A stretch of DNA of 64,000 nt from Candidatus Accumulibacter affinis (GTDB taxonomy: Bacteria; Pseudomonadota; Gammaproteobacteria; Burkholderiales; Rhodocyclaceae). The DNA lies in assembly GCA_016713625.1 (NCBI GenBank), contig JADJOT010000002.1, forward strand, positions 310,001 to 374,000, read 5' to 3'. The first letter of the stretch is position 1. Every line of letters begins with the position of its first letter. Below are positions 1 through 7,791 of this stretch, in pieces. The notes beneath the pieces are model-generated. The model worked only from the letters and a program-made list of their open reading frames with translations, did not search any database and was not told the origin of the DNA. The position numbers and the translations under genes are program-made.

Positions 1-2
1 GC

Positions 3-638
3 AGCCCCTACCCTGAGCTGCAACTCTCGCCCAGCGCGCTGATCTTTCCCTTTGCCTATTCGGTGGAAGAGCGTTTCGACCTCGAACACTACATGCGCCC
101 GCATTACGACGACCCGGAAGGTGTGTTGACGCACTGGGCGCGCCAGTTCATGCGTACCGACGGACCAACGGGAACGCGCAACCTGCTGTTGAACATGAAC
201 CAGTTCATTCGCGCCCATTTCGGCTACGCGCCGCGCGACCAGGAAGGTACGCAGACGCCTCTGCAGACACTCAATTGCGGTACCGGTACTTGCCGCGACT
301 TTGCGCTGCTGATGATGGAAGCAATACGACGCCTGGGTGTCGCTGCACGCTTCGTTTCCGGCTATCTCTATGATCAGGCGCTCGACAACCGAGGCGACAC
401 CGAGACAGTCGGCGCCGGAGCGACGCACGCCTGGCTACAGGCCTACCTGCCCGGCGCCGGCTGGGTGACTTTCGATCCCACCAACAACCTCCTTGGCGGC
501 AACCAGTTGATCCGCGTCGGTGTCGCACGCGACCCGAGCCAGGCGTCGCCAATCTCGGGCAACTGGTTCGGGGCGGCCAATGCGTACCTCGGCATGACGG
601 CGACGGTTCAGGTGCGCCGCGTCACACCCGGTACTTGA
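3..638 (+). CDS. Transglutaminase-like cysteine protease family protein (5' end outside window)
   Basis: The reading frame is open from base 3, so the N-terminus lies upstream of the window; 211 residues are visible. A transglutaminase-core triad can be read: Cys in GTGTCRDFA (codon 291-293), His in THAW (codon 426-428) and Asp in FDPTNN (codon 474-476). The missing part is probably the bacterial transglutaminase N-terminal beta domain, because the visible start resembles the end of that domain. Members of this family are predicted cytoplasmic proteases or amidotransferases, often encoded beside ATP-grasp and alpha-E proteins; those partners would have to lie upstream. A second transglutaminase is at 51678-55064. 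Function beyond the fold is not known. Confidence 0.85.
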   Translation, partial: SPYPELQLSPSALIFPFAYSVEERFDLEHYMRPHYDDPEGVLTHWARQFMRTDGPTGTRNLLLNMNQFIRAHFGYAPRDQEGTQTPLQTLNCGTGTCRDFALLMMEAIRRLGVAARFVSGYLYDQALDNRGDTETVGAGATHAWLQAYLPGAGWVTFDPTNNLLGGNQLIRVGVARDPSQASPISGNWFGAANAYLGMTATVQVRRVTPGT

Positions 639-712
639 TCGAAGACAGTTCTGTTACTTGCCGGAAGAACAGCGATTTATTGGACAGCAGGTGAAACTGG
701 AGACGATAGGTC

Positions 713-1453
713 ATGGAAAAAATAGCTCTTGTCACTGGAGCGGCAGGCGGGCTGGGTCAAGCGGTGGCGGCCAGGCTGCGAGAGGCAGGCTGGAGGCTGG
801 TCGTGACCAGCCGGGAGGACGAGCGCCTGGCCCGCAGCTACGGCGAGAACCACCTTCGGGTGGTCGCAGACTGTTCCAGCGTGGCCGGATCGCGCCACAT
901 TTTCGAGGTGGCCAAAGCGCATCAGATGCTGCCTACGGCATTCGCGCACTGCGTCGGGAACATACGCCTGGGCGCATTGCATCGGCTGTCCGAGGCCGAC
1001 TTTGCGGCCTGCCTCAACGCTAATTTGATCAGCTCTTTCCATACACTTGCGGCTTTCGTAGGCGCTTTACGCGACGCCAAGTGCCCCGGGTCGGCGGTGT
1101 TGGTATCGTCGGCTGCCGCACGGGTCGGCACTCCCAATCACGAGGCGGTAGCGGCAGCGAAAGCCGGAGTCGAAGGACTGGTACGCAGCGCGGCGGCGAC
1201 CTATGCGGGCAATGGCATCCGGATCAATGCCGTCGCCCCCGGCATCATGGACACGCCGGCCGCGACCGCCATTCTGAGCACTGCGATGGGCCGCGAGGCG
1301 GCGGCTCGGCAGTACCCCTTGCCGGGCATTGGTTCTCCGGACGAACTGGCCGAACTGATGGTCTGGCTGCTCTCGGACAAGGCTGCCCGGGTGACCGGCC
1401 AGGTGTGGTCGATGGACGCCGGCTTTTCCACCATTCGGCCGTTGGTCAGGTAA
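713..1453 (+). CDS. Atypical short-chain dehydrogenase/reductase lacking the catalytic Tyr
   Basis: A 246-residue Rossmann protein of classical SDR length. The nucleotide-binding motif TGAAGGLG is at residues 8-15, an SDR-type serine is in VLVSSAAA (about 131-138), and RINAVAPG is at about 168-175. In the YxxxK motif the lysine remains (VAAAK) but the Tyr position is Val, so the usual proton donor is missing. SDRs with a His-Glu-Ala stretch before the Lys occur as a subfamily, so the change is probably ancestral and not a local mutation; that is from memory of the family. The substrate is unknown, and the protein could be a non-catalytic or altered-mechanism enzyme. It stands alone, 75 bases after the transglutaminase gene and 434 before bufA2. 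Confidence 0.85.
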   Translation: MEKIALVTGAAGGLGQAVAARLREAGWRLVVTSREDERLARSYGENHLRVVADCSSVAGSRHIFEVAKAHQMLPTAFAHCVGNIRLGALHRLSEADFAACLNANLISSFHTLAAFVGALRDAKCPGSAVLVSSAAARVGTPNHEAVAAAKAGVEGLVRSAAATYAGNGIRINAVAPGIMDTPAATAILSTAMGREAAARQYPLPGIGSPDELAELMVWLLSDKAARVTGQVWSMDAGFSTIRPLVR

Positions 1454-1887
1454 GGCGGCATGGAGCACTCGCTGCTTGATCCCATTCCGAACAGCGGTGC
1501 CTGGATCGGTGACAGAGGATTGCTGCCGTTTCTCGGCGTGCAAACGCCAGCGTTCCGGGCTACTGGCGGATCAGATGGAAGTCGGGGCGACGCGCTCGAC
1601 GATGAGCCAAGCAAACGCGACGCAAATACCTCGGCCGTTCCCGGCGGACGCTGGTCCAGGCTTGCCCGGCTGGGCGCCCTGGCCGGCGGTGTTGCCGGCA
1701 GTAGGCTAGCCGAAGGCACGCGACAATTCGCCCAGGGCGAGCGTCGGTCGGCAGTCTGACGCGCAGCAGCAAGTTTTTTTGTCTTGCTTGTAAGTAATTC
1801 CGCAATTTGTGCGTCTAAAGAGTGTCAGAGGACTGGCTGCAGCAAGGCCGGCGTTGACGCAACCCATCCACCGAAGAGGAGAAACAA
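1454..1887 (+). other. Intergenic region upstream of the bufferin operon
   Basis: I see no convincing gene in these 434 bases: the open frames in it lack family features and overlap each other. It contains a run of seven T at 1774-1780 and, just after it, a candidate ECF-type promoter (1790-1815). Any untranslated leader of bufA2 would be about 65 bases long. Confidence 0.5.
1790..1815 (+). promoter_or_regulatory. Candidate ECF-sigma promoter of the bufferin operon
   Basis: GTAAGT (1790-1795), a 16-base spacer and CGTC (1812-1815) match the general GTAAC-N16-CGTC/CGWA form used by many extracytoplasmic-function sigma factors. Bufferin operons in other proteobacteria are controlled by an ECF sigma factor (SigF in Caulobacter). 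No sigma/anti-sigma pair is encoded in this window, so the regulator would lie elsewhere. This is a pattern match only. Confidence 0.42.
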
Positions 1888-2148
1888 ATGTCAAATCAAC
1901 TGTCTGGTGTCGCCATCGCAGCAGCTGCTGCTGCCCTTTTTGCCGCGGGTAGCATCGTCGCCCCGACCGTCAACGCTGCCGAGGGCGGCATGGTGCATTG
2001 CGCCGGCGTGAATTCGTGCAAGGGCCACTCCGACTGCAAGACGGCCAAGAGCGAGTGCAAGGGAACGAATGCCTGCAAGGGCCAGGGCTGGGTAAGCAAG
2101 GCCAGCGCCAAGGAATGTACCGATGCAGGCGGCAAGGTGGTGAAGTAG
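1888..2148 (+). CDS. bufA2: BufA2-type bufferin precursor (copper-binding RiPP)
   Basis: An 86-residue exported peptide. Residues 1-31 form an Ala-rich signal sequence ending near VNAAEGG. The mature part has six Cys spaced in a C-x-G/K-rich pattern (HCAGVNSCKGHSDC, SECKG, NACKGQG, KEC). Bufferins are ribosomally made peptides whose Cys are converted by an MNIO oxidase into copper-chelating heterocycles; they act in the periplasm and protect against copper. The neighbours support this: DUF692/MNIO (bufB) and DUF2063 (bufC) follow directly. A good ribosome site (GAGGAG) precedes the ATG. The exact modified Cys and the metal here are inference. Confidence 0.88.
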   Translation: MSNQLSGVAIAAAAAALFAAGSIVAPTVNAAEGGMVHCAGVNSCKGHSDCKTAKSECKGTNACKGQGWVSKASAKECTDAGGKVVK

Positions 2149-2152
2149 TCTC

Positions 2153-2210
2153 GTTGCCCCGGGCGTGTGACCGGATCGCCAAGCGGCGGCCGGTCATGCC
2201 GGGCGGCAAC
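2153..2210 (+). terminator. Hairpin between bufA2 and bufB (likely attenuator)
   Basis: An interrupted inverted repeat fills the gap. GTTGCC (2153-2158) pairs with GGCAAC (2205-2210), and TGACCGG (2168-2174) pairs with CCGGTCA (2190-2196), with a partly paired GC-rich internal loop. There is no T-run after it, so it is more likely an mRNA-stabilising or partial-termination structure, which would let precursor outnumber the modifying enzymes. Unproven. Confidence 0.5.
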
Positions 2211-2229
2211 CTGAACGAAGGGAAAAGCC

Positions 2230-3072
2230 ATGAGCGAAACCCTCGAAGGCTTCGGCCTCGGCCTGCGCAGCGAGCACTATCGGGATTTTGTCACTGCGCC
2301 GCAGCGGGTGGATTGGCTTGAGTTCGTCTCCGAGAACTATCTGGTCCCCGGCGGGAAGCCGCTGCATTACCTCGACCGCATCCGCCGCGACTATCCGATG
2401 GTGATGCACGGGGTGTCGCTCTCGATCGGTGGCAGCGATGCCCTGGACATTGCGTACCTGCGGCAGTTGCGTGCGCTGGTCGACCGTATCGAACCGGCCT
2501 GGGTCTCCGACCATCTGTGCTGGACCGGAACGTCCTCACTGAACCTGCACGATCTGCTGCCTCTCCCGTATACCGAGGCCACCTTGCAGCATCTCGCGCC
2601 GCGTATTGCGAAGGTGCAGGATGCGCTCGCGCAGGCCCTCCTGCTCGAGAACGTTTCCAGCTACGTGCGCTATCGCGCCGACGAGATGAGCGAGTGGGAG
2701 TTCATCCGCGAACTGGTGAGGCGGACCGGTTGCGAGTTGCTGCTCGACGTGAACAACGTCTACGTGAGCAGCGTCAATCATGGCTTCGACCCGCGCATCT
2801 TCATCGATGCGATGCCGGTGGGCGCGGTTCGCCAGATTCATCTGGCCGGCCACGAAGAGCAGGACGGCTACCTCATCGATACCCACGATCACCCAGTCTG
2901 CGCAGCCGTCTGGGACCTTTACGCGCATACCGTCGAACGGCTTGGCCCGGTGCCGACGATGATCGAGCGCGACGACCATATCCCGCCGCTAGCACTGCTC
3001 GTCGCCGAACTCGATACCGCGCGTTCGTTGGCGCAGCAACACACGCTGGCCGCAAGGAAACGGGCAGCATGA
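2230..3072 (+). CDS. bufB: DUF692-family MNIO oxidase, bufferin maturation enzyme
   Basis: 280 residues, the full length of the DUF692 family (TIM-barrel multinuclear non-heme iron oxidases, MNIO). Metal-ligand-type His/Glu/Asp clusters are visible: MHGVSLS, LLENVSSY, LLDVNNVYVSSVNHG, IHLAGHEE, DTHDHPV and MIERDDHIP. The family oxidises Cys in RiPP precursors; here the substrate should be the bufA2 product upstream. It acts in the cytoplasm before export and is expected to need BufC as partner. An AAGGGAAAAGCC ribosome site precedes the ATG. Its last codons overlap bufC by ATGA (3069-3072), indicating coupled translation. Confidence 0.93.
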   Translation: MSETLEGFGLGLRSEHYRDFVTAPQRVDWLEFVSENYLVPGGKPLHYLDRIRRDYPMVMHGVSLSIGGSDALDIAYLRQLRALVDRIEPAWVSDHLCWTGTSSLNLHDLLPLPYTEATLQHLAPRIAKVQDALAQALLLENVSSYVRYRADEMSEWEFIRELVRRTGCELLLDVNNVYVSSVNHGFDPRIFIDAMPVGAVRQIHLAGHEEQDGYLIDTHDHPVCAAVWDLYAHTVERLGPVPTMIERDDHIPPLALLVAELDTARSLAQQHTLAARKRAA

Positions 3073-3833
3073 GCACGCTCGCCAAATTGCAGGAGCGTTT
3101 CCAGACGGCAGTTCTGGCCGAAAACCCCGTGCCGGGCCTGTTTGCTGCCGAAGTACCCTTGCTCGAGGGTGGTTTCGGCGTGTACCTGCGGGCTTACCGT
3201 GCTCGTCTGACTGCGGCTCTGCGCGACAATTTCCCGGTCCTGCAGCGGGCACTCGGCGACGACGCCTTCGACGCTCTCGCAAACGCCTACATTGACGAAA
3301 ATCCGTCGCATTTCCGCTCGATTCGCTGGTTCGGCGACTCGCTGGCGGAGTTTCTTGCCGCCGCACCCGAACGCCTGCCGCACCCTGCGCTGGTCGACCT
3401 GGCACGCATGGACTGGGCCACGCGTACCGCGTTCGACGCCGCGGATGCCGCCCTCCTGAGCTTCGGCGAGCTCGCCGCGCTGCCGCCGGAGGACTGGCCG
3501 CAGCGGCGTTTCAAACCTGTGCCGTCGCTGCAGTTGCTCGATCTGGCATGGGGCGTCGAGCCCACCTGGAAAGCGCTCAACGCGGATGCCGCAGCCGTAA
3601 GCGTTGAGCCGCTGCCGGTGCAGCATGTGCTGCTGATCTGGCGCCCTGAACTCGACTGCTGCTGGCGATCGGCCGATACTTGCGAAGCGGCTATCCTGCG
3701 GGCATTGACGCGAGGAGCCAGTTTTGCCGATTGCTGCACGCTGATTGCCGAGACCGGTGATGCGCAGGCAGCACGTACAGCCGCCGGCTTTCTCCAACGC
3801 TGGATCGCTGAAGGTCTGCTGGCTGGCGACTGA
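3069..3833 (+). CDS. bufC: DUF2063/HvfC-BufC family precursor-recognition partner
   Basis: 254 residues, starting at the ATG that overlaps the bufB stop; the open frame extends upstream, but the overlap fixes the start. The N-terminal DUF2063 part has the family pattern (LQERFQTAVLA near residue 5, then YLRAYRARLTAALRDNFPVL at about 40-60). The C-terminal half is a winged-helix-like region ending in LQRWIAEGLL. BufC/HvfC proteins bind the RiPP leader and the MNIO oxidase so that Cys modification can occur. Position and overlap with bufB agree with this role. Confidence 0.9.
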   Translation: MSTLAKLQERFQTAVLAENPVPGLFAAEVPLLEGGFGVYLRAYRARLTAALRDNFPVLQRALGDDAFDALANAYIDENPSHFRSIRWFGDSLAEFLAAAPERLPHPALVDLARMDWATRTAFDAADAALLSFGELAALPPEDWPQRRFKPVPSLQLLDLAWGVEPTWKALNADAAAVSVEPLPVQHVLLIWRPELDCCWRSADTCEAAILRALTRGASFADCCTLIAETGDAQAARTAAGFLQRWIAEGLLAGD

Positions 3834-3842
3834 GGATTGGGT

Positions 3843-4061
3843 ATGTCCAGAGAATCGTCAAGAGAACCGGAAAATACGCCGACGACTGTATGCGCGAACT
3901 GCGGCGCCAGCTTTTTCTGCGGCGCAGTGGCCGGCCTGTCTTCCTGCTGGTGCATGCAGATGCCAGCGCTGCCCGGCGTCCCGGACGCCGCTGTCGGGTG
4001 CTCGTGCCCGGCGTGCCTGGAGCAGCGAGTCAGCATCCAGCCAGGCGCTCCGGCAACATGA
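3843..4061 (+). CDS. Cysteine-rich CWC family small protein
   Basis: 72 residues with the full CWC pattern: CANCGASFFCG near residue 17, then CWCMQMP near residue 35 and CSCPACL near residue 53. The family is widespread in proteobacteria and of unknown function, presumably metal-binding through its Cys. The ATG at 3843 has GAGG seven bases upstream. It lies nine bases after the bufC stop on the same strand, so it is probably transcribed with the bufferin operon. Its last 32 bases overlap the end of nudB on the other strand. Whether it takes part in copper handling is inference from position and composition. Confidence 0.8.
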   Translation: MSRESSREPENTPTTVCANCGASFFCGAVAGLSSCWCMQMPALPGVPDAAVGCSCPACLEQRVSIQPGAPAT

Positions 4062-4479
4062 GAATCGCGTCGCGGTTGCTCCATGAAAAACACTTCGCGG
4101 CCGCCTCGCGCCACGGCAGCCAGCAGTAGCGCAAGTGCTCGTCAACGGCGATGCTGACCGGCGCAGTGGCGGCCAGCTGTAGCGAGAAGACATGCTCGGT
4201 GTTGTACAGCACCCCTGGCGCATAGCGGTGGCGCCACTCGGCAAAAATCTCGTAGCGGTTGGTGATTTGCCAATCCTGCAGGTCCTCGAACGAGGCGGCA
4301 ATCCCGGTTTCCTCGGCGACTTCGCGGATCGCCGTTGCCGACAATGGCTCGCCGGCTTCCTGGCTGCCGGTGACCGACTGCCAATAGCCCGGGTGTGCCG
4401 CACGTTCGAGCAGCAAAACCTGCAGCTGCGGCGTGTGCATCAGGACCAGTACGGACACCGGTCGCTTGTACTGCTTCAT
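4030..4479 (-). CDS. nudB: Dihydroneopterin triphosphate diphosphatase (Nudix)
   Basis: 149 residues. The Nudix box is complete: G-x5-E-x7-REVAEETGI (about residues 39-61). It starts MKQYKRPVSVLVL, typical of NudB, which removes pyrophosphate from dihydroneopterin triphosphate in folate synthesis. The start at 4479 overlaps the barstar stop by four bases (ATGA). NudB next to aspS is a common proteobacterial arrangement; here two genes separate them. The 3' end overlaps the convergent CWC gene by 32 bases. Confidence 0.9.
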   Translation of the reverse strand: MKQYKRPVSVLVLMHTPQLQVLLLERAAHPGYWQSVTGSQEAGEPLSATAIREVAEETGIAASFEDLQDWQITNRYEIFAEWRHRYAPGVLYNTEHVFSLQLAATAPVSIAVDEHLRYCWLPWREAAAKCFSWSNRDAILMLPERLAGC

Positions 4480-4919
4480 GCCAGGGTCGGGAAGGTGGCC
4501 AGTCCGTTGGCACGAAGACCGTAAAACACCCACATCGGAAAGTTCTGCGACCGCCATTCGGCAATCGCCGCCGCAAAGACTTTGTTAAGGGCGTCGAAAC
4601 CGTCGGGATCGTCCGCTTGCAGCGTTTCGGCATCGGCAATGATCAGTGCGTAACCCGCTGCCTCACACCAGGAAAAGTCGGTCAGGCAATCCTTCAGCGC
4701 GTCGAGGTTGTGCCCGAACCATTCGGGGAAGTCGAGGTGGTAAGCAAGCTGGGCGAGCACCTTGTCAAGCCCGCGACAATCGCGGAGACTGAAGGCAAAG
4801 CAGGCAAAACCCGCAGCTTCCGCAGCGGCTTTGACCAATCCGCGCACATTGGCTGGCAGGTGGTAGATACCGGCTTGAGTGGAATCCTCCAGCAAGGTCA
4901 GCAAGTCGTTCTGGCTCAT
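4476..4919 (-). CDS. Barstar family RNase inhibitor
   Basis: 147 residues. The barstar core is recognisable: FSLRDCRGLDKVLAQLAYHL followed by FPEWFGHNLDALKDCLTD (about 42-82), the region that plugs the RNase active site. The C-terminal part (WVFYGL) ends near residue 138. It lies two bases after the secreted RNase gene and so is its likely cytoplasmic inhibitor. It is longer than Bacillus barstar (about 90), with extensions at both ends, as is usual in Betaproteobacteria. Confidence 0.9.
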   Translation of the reverse strand: MSQNDLLTLLEDSTQAGIYHLPANVRGLVKAAAEAAGFACFAFSLRDCRGLDKVLAQLAYHLDFPEWFGHNLDALKDCLTDFSWCEAAGYALIIADAETLQADDPDGFDALNKVFAAAIAEWRSQNFPMWVFYGLRANGLATFPTLA

Positions 4920-4921
4920 GG

Positions 4922-5320
4922 CTATTCGCGTATCCGGCGGAAACTTCGGTAGTGATCGTCGGTGTAATAATACTCGCCGGAAGTAGCCACATCACCGCCT
5001 CTCCCCTCGCCGGCGATGATCCGGCGAGCACCACGGTCACGGCTGCCGGGCGTCGGCACCGTATACTCCCGGTAGTAAGCACGCGGCTGCGCGGGCAGGC
5101 GCCGTTCGAAATTCCCGAAAGTGCTGCCGTCCTTGTGAGAATAGGGAAACGGCCCGCCCTGCTGGATCAGACGCAGGGTCTTTGCCGCCTCCGGCGGTAG
5201 TTCGGACAAGGCGATGCCCTGTACAGACCGAGCTTCACGCGCCTGCCCCGCTCCTGCCAGACCGCCGACCAGAACGAGCAGCAGTAGCAGTCGGAGCAAG
5301 GTGGTCAGTCTGGGCAGCAC
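4922..5320 (-). CDS. Secreted guanyl-specific ribonuclease (barnase/RNase Sa-like)
   Basis: 132 residues with a signal peptide (LLRLLLLLVLVGGLAGAGQA, cleavage after about residue 27). The N1/T1 microbial RNase catalytic set is visible: Glu in YREYTVPTPG, Arg in GARRIIAG and His in TDDHYRSF. Such enzymes cut single-stranded RNA after guanosine. The start is GTG at 5320, three bases after the aspS stop, with AAGGG inside the aspS end as ribosome site. The barstar gene follows at once. The exported destination could be periplasm or outside; no toxin delivery domain is present. Confidence 0.88.
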   Translation of the reverse strand: MLPRLTTLLRLLLLLVLVGGLAGAGQAREARSVQGIALSELPPEAAKTLRLIQQGGPFPYSHKDGSTFGNFERRLPAQPRAYYREYTVPTPGSRDRGARRIIAGEGRGGDVATSGEYYYTDDHYRSFRRIRE

Positions 5321-5323
5321 CGC

Positions 5324-7126
5324 TTAGCCCTTGCCAATCTCGACCTGTGTTTCCACTTTCTGGCGCAGGCGGATGTGCAGTTCCCGCAGCTGCTTCTCGT
5401 CGACGCCGCTTGGCGCATCGGTGAGCAGGCACTGTGCACGCTGGGTTTTCGGGAAGGCGATCACGTCGCGGATCGACTCCGCGCCCGCCAGCATGGTGAC
5501 GATACGGTCCAGGCCGAAAGCCAGGCCACCATGCGGCGGGGCACCGTACCTCAGCGCATCGAGCAGGAAGCCGAACTTGAGTTTCGCCTCTTCGTCACCA
5601 ATGCCCAGCGCCTTGAATACCTGCTCCTGTACAGCCGCGCGGTGGATACGCACCGATCCACCGCCGAGTTCGGAACCGTTCAAAGCCAGGTCGTAGGCCT
5701 TGGCCAGGCAGTTCCCCGGGTCGCTTTCCAGCAGGCCGAGGTGCTCGTCCTTTGGACTCGTGAAGGGGTGGTGGCAGGCAGTCCAGCGCCGCTCTTCCTC
5801 GTCAAAGTCGAACATCGGGAAATCGACGATCCACACCGGCTCCCAGGGATGGCCATTGACGAAGCCTTTCTCATGACCGATCCTGGCTCGCAGTGCACCG
5901 AGTGCGTCGTTAACCACCTTGCGCGTGTCGGCACCAAAGAAGATGAGATCGCCCGACTGTGCGCCGGTGCGCTCGACAATGGCTTGCAGGGCGACTGCGT
6001 GCAGGTTCTTGACAATGGGTGATTGCAGGCCAGCCTCGTTGAGCTGCGTCACATCATTGACCTTGATGTAAGCCAGGCCTCTGGCGCCGTAGATGCCGAC
6101 AAACTGGGTATAGGCGTCGATCTCGCCGCGCGTCAGGCTGGCGCCGCCGGGAATCCGCAAAGCGGCGATCCGCCCACCTGGGTTGTTGGCAACCGTGGCA
6201 AAGACCTTGAAGGAAACATCCTTGAGCACGTCGGCTACTTCGACGAGTTCGAGGGTCACGCGCAAGTCGGGCTTGTCGGAACCATAGCGGTCCATGGCTT
6301 CGTTATAGCTCAAGCGCGGGAAGGGATTCGGCAGATCAACCGCAATCACCTCCTGAAAAACGGCTCGTATCAGGTCTTCCATAAGACCGATAATCTCCCC
6401 CTCGGCCATGAACGAGGTTTCGATGTCGACCTGGGTGAACTCTGGCTGACGGTCAGCACGCAGGTCCTCGTCGCGAAAACACTTGGTGATCTGATAGTAG
6501 CGGTCAAAACCGGCAACCATCAGCAGTTGCTTGAAAAGCTGCGGCGACTGGGGAAGGGCGAAGAACTGGCCGGGGTGGACGCGCGAGGGCACCAGGTAAT
6601 CGCGGGCACCCTCAGGAGTACTCTTGGTAAGCATCGGGGTTTCGATGTCGATGAAGCCCGCGTCATCAAGGAAGCGGCGGAAGGCGCGCGCCGTCTGGTA
6701 GCGGAGCTGCATGTTCTTCTGCATCTGCGGACGCCGCAGGTCGATGACCCGATGCAACAGGCGAATGTTCTCGGACAGATTTTCTTCGTCGAGTTGAAAC
6801 GGCGGCGTCACTGACGGGTTGAGGACTTCCATCTCGTGGCAAAGAATCTCGATTTCGCCGCTGGCGATGTTGGCGTTGACCGTGCCCTGCGGCCGCGCGC
6901 GAACCCTGCCGGTAATGCGCAGGCAAAACTCGTTGCGCACCGACTCGGCGGTCTTGAACATCAGCGGACGATCGGGGTCGCAGACGATCTGCGCGACGCC
7001 CTCGCGATCGCGCAGATCAACGAAGATCACCCCACCGTGGTCGCGACGTTTGTGTGCCCAGCCACAGAGCGTGACGTCGTGGCCAATGAGCTTTGTATCG
7101 ACCTGTCCACAATAAAGAGTGCGCAT
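5324..7126 (-). CDS. aspS: Aspartate--tRNA ligase
   Basis: 600 residues, the normal length of bacterial AspRS. The OB-fold anticodon domain is at 1-105 (CGWAHKRRDHGGVIFVDLRD). The class II catalytic core carries motif 2 (FRDEDLRADRQPEFTQVD, about 217-234) and motif 3 (GLAFGLDRIVTML, about 528-540), with the bacterial GAD insertion between. It attaches Asp to tRNA-Asp, and in many Betaproteobacteria also to tRNA-Asn; which type this is cannot be read here. It is preceded by DUF502 and fmdB in the standard betaproteobacterial order. Confidence 0.98.
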   Translation of the reverse strand: MRTLYCGQVDTKLIGHDVTLCGWAHKRRDHGGVIFVDLRDREGVAQIVCDPDRPLMFKTAESVRNEFCLRITGRVRARPQGTVNANIASGEIEILCHEMEVLNPSVTPPFQLDEENLSENIRLLHRVIDLRRPQMQKNMQLRYQTARAFRRFLDDAGFIDIETPMLTKSTPEGARDYLVPSRVHPGQFFALPQSPQLFKQLLMVAGFDRYYQITKCFRDEDLRADRQPEFTQVDIETSFMAEGEIIGLMEDLIRAVFQEVIAVDLPNPFPRLSYNEAMDRYGSDKPDLRVTLELVEVADVLKDVSFKVFATVANNPGGRIAALRIPGGASLTRGEIDAYTQFVGIYGARGLAYIKVNDVTQLNEAGLQSPIVKNLHAVALQAIVERTGAQSGDLIFFGADTRKVVNDALGALRARIGHEKGFVNGHPWEPVWIVDFPMFDFDEEERRWTACHHPFTSPKDEHLGLLESDPGNCLAKAYDLALNGSELGGGSVRIHRAAVQEQVFKALGIGDEEAKLKFGFLLDALRYGAPPHGGLAFGLDRIVTMLAGAESIRDVIAFPKTQRAQCLLTDAPSGVDEKQLRELHIRLRQKVETQVEIGKG

Positions 7127-7152
7127 GCTTTTTCCGGGTTGCTTGTAGCAGT

Positions 7153-7791
7153 TTATGGTTGGCTGGCCGCGTTGGCGATCTGCGGGCGCGGCGTGGGTAC
7201 CACGACGCCCATCGAGATCACATACTTCAGCGCGGTGTCCACGCTCATCTCGAGCTCGATGACGTCGGTCTTGGGCAGCATCAGAAAGAAGCCGGAGGTC
7301 GGATTTGGCGTGGTCGGCACGTAGACGCTGACATGCTCGCCATCGAGATGCCGCAGCACATCACCGCCCGGCCTGCCGGTGAGGAAAGCAATGGTCCACG
7401 AACCGCGCCGCGGATACTCGATCAGCAGTGCTTTGCGAAAGGCGTGGCCGGACGACGAGAACAGGGTGTCGGAAACCTGTTTGACGCTGTGATAGATCGA
7501 ATTGACGACCGGAATGCGCGCCAGCAAGCGCTCCCACCAGACAACCAAGCGTTGGCCGATGAAATTGGCCGCAAGCACGCCGGTAAGGACGATGATCAGC
7601 AAGGTCAGGATCGCTCCGGCACCCGGAATGTCGAAACCCAGAAGGTTGCGCGGGTGGATCGCTTCCGGCAGCAATCGTAGCGACTGGTCCATGCTGCCAA
7701 CGATCAACACCAGTACCCAGGTGGTAATCGCCAACGGCACCCAGATCAACAGTCCGGTGATGAAGTAGCGTTTGATCAGCTGTCGGCGCAC
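7153..7791 (-). CDS. DUF502 family inner-membrane protein
   Basis: 212 residues. The start chosen is GTG at 7791 because GGAG lies seven bases before it and the protein then begins MRRQLIKRYFITGLLIWVPL, as DUF502 proteins do. The longer in-frame extension lies inside fmdB. Two membrane segments (about 8-30 and 54-78) are followed by a soluble part with the family motifs TGRPGGDV and VYVPTTPNPTSGF. Function unknown; it is constantly found between fmdB and aspS. It overlaps the fmdB end by 16 bases. Confidence 0.93.
   Translation of the reverse strand: MRRQLIKRYFITGLLIWVPLAITTWVLVLIVGSMDQSLRLLPEAIHPRNLLGFDIPGAGAILTLLIIVLTGVLAANFIGQRLVVWWERLLARIPVVNSIYHSVKQVSDTLFSSSGHAFRKALLIEYPRRGSWTIAFLTGRPGGDVLRHLDGEHVSVYVPTTPNPTSGFFLMLPKTDVIELEMSVDTALKYVISMGVVVPTPRPQIANAASQP

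Noticed and set aside
1460..1759. Short open frames after the SDR gene
   Set aside because: They overlap each other on both strands, lack ribosome sites and show no recognisable family.
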